A DNA stretch of 64,000 nucleotides from Mycobacterium sp. SMC-8 (GTDB lineage: Bacteria; Actinomycetota; Actinomycetes; Mycobacteriales; Mycobacteriaceae), in assembly GCF_025263565.1 (NCBI RefSeq), contig NZ_CP079865.1:5022001-5086000 (forward strand), in the 5' to 3' direction. The first letter of the stretch is position 1, and every line of letters starts with the position of its first letter. The notes beneath the pieces were generated by a model, which saw only the letters and a program-made list of their open reading frames with translations, was not told where the DNA came from and searched no databases. Positions 56,071 to 64,000 of the stretch are shown in pieces. The translations under genes were made by a program, and so were the position numbers.

Positions 56071-56112
56071 GCAGAACGTCGTGGATAACGACTGATATCC
56101 ATGACGGTCTGC
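56071..56112. repeat. 42-bp inverted repeat at the start of the first tyrosine recombinase
   Basis: Arms GCAGAACGTCGTGGATA (56071-56087) and TATCCATGACGGTCTGC (56096-56112) pair with two mismatches around an 8-bp centre. The first ATG of the recombinase (56101) lies in the right arm. Two long arms around a short centre are the typical shape of a tyrosine recombinase core site. An autoregulatory operator or RNA hairpin are the alternatives. The core TGGATAACG recurs before the second recombinase. Confidence 0.65.
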
Positions 56113-57120
56113 CATGCTGGTTCGGTGCCTAGATCCGCTGCACCGGTATCCCCCGAAGTCGTCCCTCCTGGGTGGTTTGCTGACTTTCTCGCTGATCGTG
56201 CCATCCGCAAACCCTCGCCCCACACCTCCAAGGCCTATCGCCAGGACTTCGAGGCGATCGCCGTGTTGATAGCGGGGTCTGCCAATGCCGTCTCAGAACT
56301 CGCGATCCGCGAACTGACGAAGGAAAGACTGCGTTCGGCGTTCGCTGCCTACGCCGACACCCACTCGGCGGCGTCGATCCGACGCTGCTGGTCGACGTGG
56401 AACACCCTGTGCACGTTCCTCTTCACCGCCGAGCTGCTCGACGCCAATCCCATGCCGCTCATCGGCCGCCCCAAAGTCCCGAAGTCCCTCCCCAAGAGCT
56501 ACCCCACCAGCGTCGTCACCGACTTGGTCGCAGCGATCGACGCCGACCACGGATCCACACGTGTTAGCGACTGGCCCGAACGCGACCACGCCATCGTCTT
56601 CACCTCACTGCTGGCCGGGCTCAGAGCCGACGAACTCCTCAACGCCAACGTCGGCGACATTCGCCGCACCGATGACGGCGCCGTCCTGCACGTCCGAGGC
56701 AAGGGCAACAAGGACCGCCGGCTCCCCATCGGCCCAGAGCTGCTCGACGTCCTCGACGACTACCTTCACACGCGGGCAAACCGGTTCCCTCAAGTCCGCC
56801 GACAAAGATCCGGCACCACGGCGCCCAGCAGCTTCTCCCCGACCGCTCCACTTTTCGTCGGCGCCGACGGCGACCGCATCACCCGGGGAACGCTGCAATA
56901 CCGAATCCTGCGGGCGTTCAAGAAGGCCGGCATCAACGGCGAACGAGCCTCAGGCGCACTGGTTCACGGTTTGCGCCACACCTTCGCCACCGAACTCGCC
57001 AACGCCAACGTCAGCGTCTACACCCTGATGAAGCTCATGGGCCACGAATCCATGGTCACCTCACAACGTTACGTCGACGGTGCCGGCACCGATGTCCGAT
57101 CCGGAACTAGTTGGGAGTAA
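56101..57120 (+). CDS. Tyrosine recombinase / integrase 1
   Basis: The protein has 339 residues, or 331 from the GTG at 56125, which would place the 42-bp inverted repeat wholly upstream. The N-terminal SAM-like core-binding domain (SPHTSKAYRQDFEAIAVLI) is followed by a catalytic domain with the Arg in LLAGLRADEL, Lys in HVRGKGNKDRRLPI, HGLRHTFATEL (H-R), GHESMVTSQRYV (His and nucleophile Tyr). All catalytic residues are present. It is a close paralogue of the recombinase at 57430 in both domains. Tandem recombinases can act as a pair on one site or belong to nested elements. Confidence 0.92.
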   Translation: MTVCHAGSVPRSAAPVSPEVVPPGWFADFLADRAIRKPSPHTSKAYRQDFEAIAVLIAGSANAVSELAIRELTKERLRSAFAAYADTHSAASIRRCWSTWNTLCTFLFTAELLDANPMPLIGRPKVPKSLPKSYPTSVVTDLVAAIDADHGSTRVSDWPERDHAIVFTSLLAGLRADELLNANVGDIRRTDDGAVLHVRGKGNKDRRLPIGPELLDVLDDYLHTRANRFPQVRRQRSGTTAPSSFSPTAPLFVGADGDRITRGTLQYRILRAFKKAGINGERASGALVHGLRHTFATELANANVSVYTLMKLMGHESMVTSQRYVDGAGTDVRSGTSWE

Positions 57121-57162
57121 TCCGGGAAAACCTGGTAGCTGTCCGATTTCTCGCCCTCCGTT

Positions 57163-57313
57163 CCAGAACTATCTGACAGTGGCACCCGCCCAGGTCCCTG
57201 CCCGTGCACCTGCGGATCTTCGGCCCGCGTATCCATGGCTTTGACTCTGAATCCATGACTGTCTGACTGCGCCGGACAGGACGACCGACAGTCCAGAACT
57301 ACCTGATAGTGGC
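57163..57313 (+). repeat. Pair of 21-bp direct repeats between the recombinase genes
   Basis: CCAGAACTATCTGACAGTGGC (57163-57183) and a second copy (57293-57313) with two changes (C for T, T for C) lie 130 bp apart in the 309-bp gap between the recombinase genes. They may be accessory recombinase sites, an operator pair, or a scar of duplication. Otherwise the gap holds no gene. Confidence 0.55.
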
Positions 57314-57429
57314 GGACACTCCGCGCCTTCGAGGTCCAGTGTGAACCATTTAATTCGTCACTGTGACGTTATGTAGGTGATGCAGCATCTCCTGTTTGCG
57401 CAGGCTGGAGCCGCGTAGCACCCAATAAT

Positions 57430-57454
57430 ATGGATAACGTTGATTATTATCCAT
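57430..57454. repeat. Inverted repeat at the start of the second tyrosine recombinase
   Basis: ATGGATAA (57430-57437) and TTATCCAT (57447-57454) are perfect arms around 9 bp. It shares TGGATAACG and TATCCAT with the repeat at 56071-56112 and again overlaps the first ATG. This points to a conserved DNA signal rather than coding constraint. Confidence 0.6.
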
Positions 57455-58563
57455 CTTTTATCTGCGAGGCTGAGCGTGTGCCGCACGAGACCGATCCGGG
57501 CTACTCCGTCACCGATGGCGTTGTTGAAGCTGCTGCCGTCGCGCCGGCCGTCGATGAGATCCCCGAGTGGTTCCAGCAGTTCTTGGATCACCGGCAGGCA
57601 AGTAAACCCTCGGCGCACACGATGAAGGCCTATCGCCGCGACTTCGTCGCCATTGCCAATCTGCTTACCGGTGGTGAGCCGGCCCGCCTCAGTCCAGCTG
57701 ACATAACTCGCGATTCGATGCGTACTGCGTTCGCGGCGTTTGCCGCCGACCACGAGGCGGCATCCATCCGACGCTGCTGGTCCACGTGGAATGTGTTGTG
57801 CACCTTCCTCTATACGAACGAGTTGTTGGCGGCCAATCCCATGCAGCTCGTTGGACGACCGAAGTTGAAGAAGCCGCTGCCGAAAGCCCTCCCCCGAACA
57901 GCGGTTGAAGCCCTGCTCTCTGCTGTCACGCAGGAGTCCGATGCTCGCCGAACAGATTGGAAAGAAAGGGATCTCGCGGTCATTCTCACTGCACTCCTCG
58001 CGGGACTGCGGGCCGAAGAACTCCGCCTGGTCGACGTCGGTGACATACGGACGCTCGACGATGGCTCCGCGGTGATCAATGTGAAAGGCAAAGGCGGCAA
58101 GGAACGCAACGTCCCCATCGAGGCAGCCCTGCTGGAGGTGATCGGTACGTATATGGATAGTCGTGCCGGACGGTTTCCTCAGGGCAAGAAGCGCACATCG
58201 TCGCCGAAGAGTACGCCATTGTCGGGCTGGCCATATTCCGCCCCGCTATTCGTCGGTCGGGACGGTGAACGGATGACGCGTGGCACCCTACAGTCACGTA
58301 TCAAGCGCGCGTTCAAACGCGCAGGGCCGGACGCGCGCCCCGTACCCGGCGCCCTGGTGCACGGACTTCGCCATACCTATGCGACTGAGCTCGCGACCTC
58401 GAATGTCAGCGTCTACACACTGATGAAACTCCTCGGACATGAGTCGATGACGACATCGCAGCGTTACGTTACGGCGGCGGGGATTGAAACACGAAGTGCG
58501 GCAGCGCAAAATCAGCTTTACTCCCTACTGACCGAACAACGGGAGGACGATGGGACCAGCTGA
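57430..58563 (+). CDS. Tyrosine recombinase / integrase 2
   Basis: The protein has 377 residues, or 361 from the GTG at 57478 (VPHETDPGYS), which matches the position of the alternative GTG in recombinase 1. The core-binding domain SAHTMKAYRRDFVAIANLL is followed by a catalytic domain with LLAGLRAEEL, VKGKGGKERNVPI, HGLRHTYATELATSNVSV and GHESMTTSQRYV. All catalytic residues are present. It is parallel to recombinase 1 along its whole length but diverged in the linker. The C-terminus is about 20 residues longer. Confidence 0.92.
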   Translation: MDNVDYYPSFICEAERVPHETDPGYSVTDGVVEAAAVAPAVDEIPEWFQQFLDHRQASKPSAHTMKAYRRDFVAIANLLTGGEPARLSPADITRDSMRTAFAAFAADHEAASIRRCWSTWNVLCTFLYTNELLAANPMQLVGRPKLKKPLPKALPRTAVEALLSAVTQESDARRTDWKERDLAVILTALLAGLRAEELRLVDVGDIRTLDDGSAVINVKGKGGKERNVPIEAALLEVIGTYMDSRAGRFPQGKKRTSSPKSTPLSGWPYSAPLFVGRDGERMTRGTLQSRIKRAFKRAGPDARPVPGALVHGLRHTYATELATSNVSVYTLMKLLGHESMTTSQRYVTAAGIETRSAAAQNQLYSLLTEQREDDGTS

Positions 58564-58608
58564 GAACGAAGCGATCCATGTGCCCCAACGACGAAGGAAG
58601 CCCCCGCA

Positions 58609-59046
58609 ATGAGTAAGCGAGTGAGCCTGATCCTCCGCGACGCAGACGAGGCGATGCTCGCTCCCTTCCTCCATCGGGGCTCGCCTGCTTTCGAGGTCCT
58701 GCGACCGTGGGCACACCACAATGACTATGCCTCGGGCGACATCAGCTCGGATGCCGCTGTACTGCGGATTCTGCTTCGGGTGGGCGCAGAGGCTATGCAC
58801 GAACAAATCCCGGATGCTGGCTACGCCCAGCTTGCGTCCGAGTTCAATAGCGCATCAACAAAATTCGAGCGACTGGCCGCACGGGGTCGTTCTGCGTCCC
58901 AGACCGACGAGCTCAGACGAGCCCGCTTGCGACCCGCGGCGGTCACACGTATCGGGGCCGGCAAGTCCCGCACGGCGGGACGGGCTTTCGCACGGTGTTT
59001 GCGGCCCACTCTTCGGCGTCCGCCGAATGAATGGCGCACACCTTGA
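58609..59046 (+). CDS. Small protein, possibly ribbon-helix-helix type
   Basis: The 145-codon frame starts 46 bp after recombinase 2 and probably shares its transcript. The N-terminal MSKRVSLILRDADEAML and SSDAAVLRILLRVGAEAMHEQ have the strand-plus-two-helices look of ribbon-helix-helix proteins. The last 35 residues are Arg-rich and overlap the opposite gene (58943-60010), so the natural end may have been lost. It might be a recombination-directionality or antitoxin-like factor. No firm family. Confidence 0.55.
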   Translation: MSKRVSLILRDADEAMLAPFLHRGSPAFEVLRPWAHHNDYASGDISSDAAVLRILLRVGAEAMHEQIPDAGYAQLASEFNSASTKFERLAARGRSASQTDELRRARLRPAAVTRIGAGKSRTAGRAFARCLRPTLRRPPNEWRTP

Positions 59047-60010
59047 CGTAGGCACCAGTCCACGGTCCGTTGTGCGGATTCTGACCGCTGATGGTGCGGC
59101 ACGTGGCGTGATGCACCCGCGCGGTAGACACGCTGTAGTTACGGGTGATGTTCACGACGAAGCCTTCCGGGTTGGCGGCCAGCCAAGCCAGATAGCCAGC
59201 GTCGTCGTCCCGGAACTCGTGTGCGCGGGTGCGGTGATCCACCCCGGCGAGTACATCGGCTGGCACGACGTCGATGAACTCGCCAGCTGGACTATATGGG
59301 ACGTCGACCGAGCTGGTCTCGCTAACACTGGCGGACTCGGCCGATGCGTAGATGCCAACCACGACCGTGTTGCCGGCGAATTGGTCCACGGTGCAGTGCA
59401 GGCCGAGTTCGGTGATTCTGCCGTCGCGGGGATGCCATGCCCGATCTGGCCGGGTACGACCCAGCAGGGGGTCGAGCGCGTCGATCGTCTGCTTCCAGAG
59501 GTTCAGCCAATTGCGACGTGGGCCGACCACGAAGGATAGTTCAAGCCGAACTGGTCCATCCGGTAGTACGGTGGCGCCAGAGACGGCGGCGTGGATAGCC
59601 TCCTTGTAGGCGACGCTCGAGGAAGAAGCCGCAGTGGTCGAGATGACCACGCCGGCGGCGTTGGGTGCAGGAACTTCTCTGGCGGCACAGATCTGCACAG
59701 ACGACTGTTCGCCGGGACGCTTCGTGCACCACACCGACACCAAGTCGGCATCGCGCAGGCGCGATGCGAGCGGATACGCGTAATTATCCAGGTCGCTGGC
59801 ATCGAGCAGGTCTCGTGAACTCGGTAAACCGACGTCGAGGCGCAGCGCCCACGGGCCGCTGATCCGTGCGCCAGCGATCAAAGCCTCCGTATCGTCGAGG
59901 TACTCCTGCAATCGGATCTGATCTGGATCGTCAGCCTTGTTCCACGATGCGAGCCGCGGGGCGACCCTCAGCTCCAGCGAGCGATTATCAGGGCGGGCAA
60001 ACCAGCGCAT
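58943..60010 (-). CDS. Protein with RusA-like region and Cys/His-rich C-terminus
   Basis: The 355-residue protein has a central region (LSFVVGPRRNWLNLWKQTIDALDPLLGR, then RDGRITELGLH) that recalls the RusA-type Holliday junction resolvase pattern of a strand, a conserved Asn-containing helix and an Asp-rich return strand. The C-terminal 90 residues (AWLAANPEGFVVNITRN, VHHATCRTISG, VKVCAIHS, PPCGTCRP) contain a likely zinc-binding set of Cys and His. The RusA comparison is inference only. It is unlinked to the recombinases (opposite strand) and lies next to the Tn7-like operon across an 800-bp gap. Confidence 0.55.
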   Translation of the reverse strand: MRWFARPDNRSLELRVAPRLASWNKADDPDQIRLQEYLDDTEALIAGARISGPWALRLDVGLPSSRDLLDASDLDNYAYPLASRLRDADLVSVWCTKRPGEQSSVQICAAREVPAPNAAGVVISTTAASSSSVAYKEAIHAAVSGATVLPDGPVRLELSFVVGPRRNWLNLWKQTIDALDPLLGRTRPDRAWHPRDGRITELGLHCTVDQFAGNTVVVGIYASAESASVSETSSVDVPYSPAGEFIDVVPADVLAGVDHRTRAHEFRDDDAGYLAWLAANPEGFVVNITRNYSVSTARVHHATCRTISGQNPHNGPWTGAYVKVCAIHSADAEEWAANTVRKPVPPCGTCRPRYV

Positions 60011-60807
60011 CGGGTCAAGATAGCGCGGCGCACCGACAGGCCTCCGACGAAAATAAGATCTCGATAGAACGCAACGCTGGCATTGGAGACATTTGCCAGC
60101 AAACTGCGGCAGCTGGCTAGTCCCAATGCGAAGAGATGGTATCGAGTTCTGCGCGCATCGACTTTGCTGGCTAGAGACATCGAGTAGGTGTTAACTATAG
60201 GCAACACCCCGGGTTCTGATCGGCGACTTGCATCAGTGCGTTTGTGGGTGCGCCATTAGGGTGTGACCTCCGTCTATGCGCGAATGCAGTGTCTAGCAGT
60301 GGAATTACATGCGCATCGCGCTCACCAACAGTCATCAGTCGGTTGGCTTTGGCATTCGAACTCGGCTCACTCGAAGGCGAACGATGGACGAAGCCTTTCC
60401 CGGCAAAGTCGTCGGTGGCCATGGTTGCTGCAACCCTTGTGCGGATCTGTCAGTTTGTGCTCAACTTACGTTGCCATTCCGATCATGGGGCGGGCACTTC
60501 AGCCTGCTCCAACGCACCGTCCCCGACGTGCGCGTTCATCGGAGGCAGTGGAATGGTCAGGCCTACCAGGAGGTGACACCCGCCCAGAAAATCTAGGTTG
60601 ACCCGCTGACGGGGCTTCAAGAGTCCCCAGACGCTGAAAAAGCCGGGCTGGTATCCCGGCTTCTTCGGTGCGGCACTTGGCCGCTAATTACTTACTTCAC
60701 TCCTGAGAGGGAGACATGCTTATTTCAGCGCGCTTCCGGCGCGATGTCAACCCCCGCTTCGCGTTCTGGCCCCCGACCCCATCGAGGGCTGCGGGTGCCG
60801 ATGCCGG
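60011..60807. other. Long non-coding region upstream of the Tn7-like operon
   Basis: These 797 bp contain no supported gene. The segment GGTGTGACCTCC near 60257-60268 and GGAGGTGACACC near 60571-60582 are inverted with one mismatch. A hairpin lies at 60641-60663. A Tn7-like left or right end with TnsB-binding repeats would be expected around here, but I could not identify a clear TGT...ACA terminus. Confidence 0.4.
60641..60663. terminator. Bidirectional-looking hairpin before the tnsA gene
   Basis: AAGCCGGG (60641-60648) and CCCGGCTT (60656-60663) form a perfect 8-bp stem with a 7-nt loop, flanked by A-rich sequence on the left and T/C-rich on the right. It may insulate the transposase operon from upstream transcription. 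Confidence 0.5.
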
Positions 60808-60819
60808 GTGGGAACGGGG

Positions 60820-61602
60820 ATGACCCCGCCGCCGGTCCCGACGGAAGGGCCACTGCCCGTCAATGACGCGCCCTACACGATGGTGCTTTATCAAGATCCG
60901 AAGACCGGGCAGCGCGTACGAACCCGTCTCACACCTGAGGTTTCGCGTGTGTCATTTGAGCTATGCAGGCCTATCCGGAGTTTCCCGGCCTACCGTGGTC
61001 GCCGTTCCCATCAAGGCAAGTACTGGTTCTCGCGTTCACAAGGCCATGTCAGCTTTGAGTCGCGGTTCGAGATGACTGCCCTGATGACGGTCGACTTTCG
61101 GGGCGACGCAATCGCGGTCAGCTCCAACCCGTTCTGGCTGCTGTGGCCGAAGGGCCAGACGCACCACCGGCACGCCCCGGACTTTTTCATCCGACGACGC
61201 GACGGATCGGCTCTCGTTGTCGACGTCAAGCCGGCAGATCGTCTCCGCGAGAAGGATCGGCTCCAGCATCAACGCACCCGCGATGTATGTCGCGAGTTGG
61301 ACTGGGAGTACGAAGAATTCACAACGATAGACAAGACTGCAGAACGCAACCTACGGCTGCTATGCGCCTACCACCATCCGCGGTTCGCACCGTCAGCAGA
61401 AGCACGATCCGCTATCACGATGTGCGTGAATCGATCGGGGCGAAACGGCGTGCAATTCGGCGAGCTGATCGACAACGCCTCGGACAGAGCCGAATTCGAC
61501 GAAAGCCAACTCATCTGCAGCACCTACCACATGATCTGGAACAGAGAGATTCACGTCGACCTGGCTCGCCCGCTGACCTGGACCACGGTGATCACCTCAT
61601 GA
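60820..61602 (+). CDS. tnsA: TnsA-like transposon end-cleavage endonuclease
   Basis: The protein has 260 residues from ATG 60820, or 264 from GTG 60808. The restriction-endonuclease-like domain has Glu in HVSFESRFE (about residue 80), Asp in HRHAPDFFIRRRDG (about 121) and VVDVKP with the catalytic Lys (about 137). The spacing resembles E. coli TnsA (Glu-Asp-Lys). The C-terminal domain is helical. In Tn7-like elements TnsA cuts the 5' strands while TnsB cuts and joins the 3' ends, giving cut-and-paste movement. The stop overlaps the tnsB start (ATGA). Confidence 0.88.
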   Translation: MTPPPVPTEGPLPVNDAPYTMVLYQDPKTGQRVRTRLTPEVSRVSFELCRPIRSFPAYRGRRSHQGKYWFSRSQGHVSFESRFEMTALMTVDFRGDAIAVSSNPFWLLWPKGQTHHRHAPDFFIRRRDGSALVVDVKPADRLREKDRLQHQRTRDVCRELDWEYEEFTTIDKTAERNLRLLCAYHHPRFAPSAEARSAITMCVNRSGRNGVQFGELIDNASDRAEFDESQLICSTYHMIWNREIHVDLARPLTWTTVITS

Positions 61603-63662
61603 TCGAACTGCATATCGGCGACATCATCAAACTCCGCGGCCAGAGCTGGCATATCCGCGACAGCGACGGACTGGCCCTTCGACTCAAATGTCTCGATGAC
61701 GGCAGCGACCTGACCTTGCCGGTAGCGATGTTGCTCTGCGACGATTCCTTCGTCGGTCCCGACGCCTCTGGACCAAGTATCGCCGATCAGAGGCTGCTCG
61801 ACCTCGCCACCGACGAACAGCGACGTGATGCCGAGTTCTGGTATGGGCACCTCTCCGGTATCAAACACGCCATGGAACAGCCGGCTCAAGGACAAGCCTT
61901 TTCGGGAACTCCGATCGCGACTGTACGCGAACGACTTTCGGATAAGAGATCCGAGCTACGTACCCTGGGGCGGCCGGTCTCCATGACCACTATGTGGCGC
62001 AAGTGGCAACGCTTCAACACTGCGGGCCTGCTCGGATGTATCGATCAGCGCGGCATGCCGGGTCACGTCCGTCTGTCCGGGGTGCACGAGCGTGTGATCG
62101 TCGTCCTGGAGATGGTGAAGGCGCACTACGTAGACAAGTCGACGCCTACCAAGAAGCAGATCCTCGAAATCGCGGAGCGTCGCCTTCGTGACGACAACGT
62201 GCCGGTGCCGTGCAGGTCGTCGATGTACGCGTTACTGGCTGCACTTGACCGCGGTGAGCACACCACCGGCGATGCGACGTCGCGCCGCAGTCACGCGAAC
62301 AGCCCCGACCGAGCGTTCTCGAAGATCGTCGCCTTGTATCCAGGCGAAGAAGTGCAGCTCGACTCAACACCACTTGACGCAATGGCCATACTGCCCGATG
62401 GTCAACCATGCCGAATCGATTTGGCTGCCGGCATCGACGTCGCGACACTGAGCATCACCGCGGCAATTCTTCGCCCAAACGCCTGCAAAACCGTTGATGC
62501 CATTGAACTCTGGGCCAACTCCTGTATCCCGCAACAGATGTTGCCAGGCTGGATTGAGAACATGACCGTCGCACGAAGCTACCTGTCGGACAGGCTATCC
62601 CCTCAGATCGATCTCGACAGGGCACTCGAGAACAAGCCCATCATCGACGTGCGCGGTGTCGTAGTTGACCGTGGCAAGATCTTTGTCTCGAAAGCCTTCG
62701 AAAAGGCAACCGAACTTCGGGGAGTGCACCCTCGGGTCGCTGCTCCGTACCAGCCCACCGCCAAGCCTCATATCGAACGCTTGCTCAAGACCATCGGCGA
62801 CGACTTTGTCCGATGGATCCCGGGATACAAGGGACGCTCGGTCAGCCACCGGGGCCGAAACCCGGAGAAGGATATTGTGTGGCCGCTGTTTGTACTTCAG
62901 GCGCTGCTCGACGAATGGGTTATTACGGTGTATCAGAACCGTCCCCACACGGGGCTTCACCTGACGGCGGCCCCTCGGATGCAGCTCTCTCCCAATGCCA
63001 TGTATCGAGCGATGTCGGAGATGGCACCAACTCCAGCACGGACGATGACACGCGACGATTGGATCTCCCTGAAACCGCACGAGTTTCGTCGTATCAACCG
63101 CTATGGCGTCAACTTGGAGAACCTCGTGTACAACTCCGACTCGCCGCGCTTCCACCAGATGCGACGAACGAAATCGTTGAATTCCAAACAGAATGGCAAG
63201 TGGGAAGTGCGCTACGACCCCACCAACCTGATGCAAATCTGGGTGCGAGATGAATCCCTAGTCTTCGACTCAGAGGGTCAGCGCAAAGTCGAAGACAATG
63301 GCTGGATCGAGTGCCGCTGGGTTCTGGCCGACTATGCGACCATTCCATTCGGGATCGACATGGTGAAAGCGATTCGTCGGGACATGAGTAAGAAACCAAC
63401 CGACAAAGAAGTGCTCAGGCGCGCGGAGCAGATTCATCGTCAATTGCTCGGCGGCCCCTCGGAACCGAAACCTCGACCGCTTTCCCGTGCCGAAGCGTCG
63501 GCCGGGCGCGCCAACCTCGCGCGACAAGAACTCAGCGGCGGCCCTCCCCCTGAGGTCGTTGTGCCCGGACGAAGCGACGACACTCCGGTCGCGCCGGTTG
63601 TTCAGCCCACGGTCGGACCAGTCGAGCCCATGCGTCCGATGCGCCTGTCGGAAGGGTGGTGA
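61599..63662 (+). CDS. tnsB: TnsB-like DDE transposase
   Basis: The 687-residue protein starts at ATG 61599, chosen because it overlaps the tnsA stop; the frame is open much further upstream but that part is antisense-like to tnsA. DNA-binding N-terminal domains (VSMTTMWRKWQRFN helix-turn-helix) are followed by an rve core with Asp255 in VQLDSTPLDA, Asp357 in VVVDRGKIFV and Glu393 in KPHIERLL, a D-35-E spacing. A C-terminal domain includes a Pro-rich tail that could contact TnsC. It binds the element ends and performs strand transfer. Confidence 0.92.
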   Translation: MIELHIGDIIKLRGQSWHIRDSDGLALRLKCLDDGSDLTLPVAMLLCDDSFVGPDASGPSIADQRLLDLATDEQRRDAEFWYGHLSGIKHAMEQPAQGQAFSGTPIATVRERLSDKRSELRTLGRPVSMTTMWRKWQRFNTAGLLGCIDQRGMPGHVRLSGVHERVIVVLEMVKAHYVDKSTPTKKQILEIAERRLRDDNVPVPCRSSMYALLAALDRGEHTTGDATSRRSHANSPDRAFSKIVALYPGEEVQLDSTPLDAMAILPDGQPCRIDLAAGIDVATLSITAAILRPNACKTVDAIELWANSCIPQQMLPGWIENMTVARSYLSDRLSPQIDLDRALENKPIIDVRGVVVDRGKIFVSKAFEKATELRGVHPRVAAPYQPTAKPHIERLLKTIGDDFVRWIPGYKGRSVSHRGRNPEKDIVWPLFVLQALLDEWVITVYQNRPHTGLHLTAAPRMQLSPNAMYRAMSEMAPTPARTMTRDDWISLKPHEFRRINRYGVNLENLVYNSDSPRFHQMRRTKSLNSKQNGKWEVRYDPTNLMQIWVRDESLVFDSEGQRKVEDNGWIECRWVLADYATIPFGIDMVKAIRRDMSKKPTDKEVLRRAEQIHRQLLGGPSEPKPRPLSRAEASAGRANLARQELSGGPPPEVVVPGRSDDTPVAPVVQPTVGPVEPMRPMRLSEGW

Positions 63663-63665
63663 ACC

Positions 63666-64000
63666 TTGGCATCACCGACAACCCGCGAAGAGTGGCGTGA
63701 ATACTGCACCTACGAGCCCACCCCGGATTCGCAGCGACCCTCTTTGAGTGCGGACGAGATCAAGGCTCTCGGCACCGTCGAGCGGTCGGCGTACAACGAA
63801 CGCCGCATCGACTACCTGAACGAGGAACGCGTGTTTCCCACCCGGGACCTCACCCGCATCCTCAACCACGCACGGCGACTGCTTCGCCGATCACGAGCCA
63901 AGAAGTTCGTAGCCAGGCCCGGTATCCGAGTATCCGGGGAACCCAGGACCGGCAAAACCACCGATGTGATGGCCGCCGGCAAGCGACTGGACGCAGAAAT
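63666..64000 (+). CDS. tnsC: TnsC-like AAA+ ATPase, cut by the window end
   Basis: Only the first 111 codons are present, from a TTG at 63666, 3 bp after the tnsB stop. The N-terminal region (REEWREYCTYEPTPDS) leads to a Walker A motif VSGEPRTGKTTDVM at about residues 92-105, in the position expected for TnsC/TniB-type proteins. TnsC would choose the target with TnsD/TniQ- or CRISPR-type partners, which must lie beyond the window. The gene order tnsA-tnsB-tnsC supports the assignment. Confidence 0.85.
   Translation, partial: MASPTTREEWREYCTYEPTPDSQRPSLSADEIKALGTVERSAYNERRIDYLNEERVFPTRDLTRILNHARRLLRRSRAKKFVARPGIRVSGEPRTGKTTDVMAAGKRLDAE

Noticed and set aside
61143-61598. Upstream extension of the TnsB frame to 61143
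   Set aside because: It lies within tnsA in another frame and reads as random Arg-rich sequence. The ATGA overlap at 61599 gives the natural start.

Overview
The window is high-GC actinobacterial DNA that looks mycobacterial (Mycobacterium/Mycolicibacterium type). The CtaD, CtaE, CcdA, CopD-CtaG, RipA-like and LdtMt-like proteins all have mycobacterial architecture, and the small hypotheticals and the PIN-like/DUF433 pair resemble mycobacterial accessory genes. It is accessory DNA, either a large plasmid or a genomic island: insertion sequences, recombinases, a Tn7-like transposase operon and broken genes are interleaved with metal and arsenic resistance. No replication origin, partition gene or rRNA was seen.

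Layout. 0-3.6 kb: an ArsR/SmtB-regulated P1B-type metal ATPase with DUF3703 and HXXEE proteins. 3.6-31.9 kb: an envelope, redox and copper block. It holds a DsbA-like oxidoreductase, CopD-CtaG fusion, CcdA, L,D-transpeptidase, a class III cyclase-YHS fusion with a second P1B ATPase, an acyltransferase, CcsA, cytochrome aa3 subunit I (CtaD), an M23 peptidase, a BlaI repressor with an M56 peptidase, a DUF305 lipoprotein, a CtaG-like protein, a TlpA/ResA-like protein, subunit III (CtaE), an NlpC/P60 hydrolase, CopC, a CPBP protein and a transglycosylase. 32-35.5 kb: a cbtA-like gene split exactly by an IS21-family element with a 6-bp target duplication. 35.9-45.7 kb: a second DsbA paralogue, fused MFS/spermidine synthase, a second L,D-transpeptidase, an IS3-family element, a cupredoxin/membrane operon, an AraC regulator and a sterol-desaturase-like protein. 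45.8-47.1 kb: a VapBC45-like toxin-antitoxin pair. 47.4-51.5 kb: an arsenic operon (arsR, acr3, two arsC, FAD oxidoreductase). 51.7-60 kb: small plasmid-like genes, an IS1380-family element, an HNH-like pseudogene and two tandem tyrosine recombinases. 60.8-64 kb: a Tn7-like tnsA-tnsB-tnsC operon cut off by the window end.

The most interesting observation is a candidate regulon. A 19-bp dyad, CTAC-N11-GTAG with small variations, recurs in at least 14 intergenic positions between 3.6 and 43.9 kb. It lies upstream of both DsbA genes, ccdA/L,D-transpeptidase 1, ctaD (two copies), the M23 gene, the DUF305 gene, the TlpA-CtaG operon, ctaE, the NlpC/P60 gene, L,D-transpeptidase 2 and the cupredoxin operon. 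It does not appear at the arsenic, ArsR-ATPase, IS or Tn7-like promoters. The BlaI/M56 pair in the middle has its own perfect CTAC/GTAG palindrome and is the best candidate controller. Together these genes look like a transferable, co-regulated kit for periplasmic thiol/disulfide chemistry, copper delivery, assembly of an aa3 oxidase (without subunit II or bc1 genes here) and peptidoglycan remodelling.
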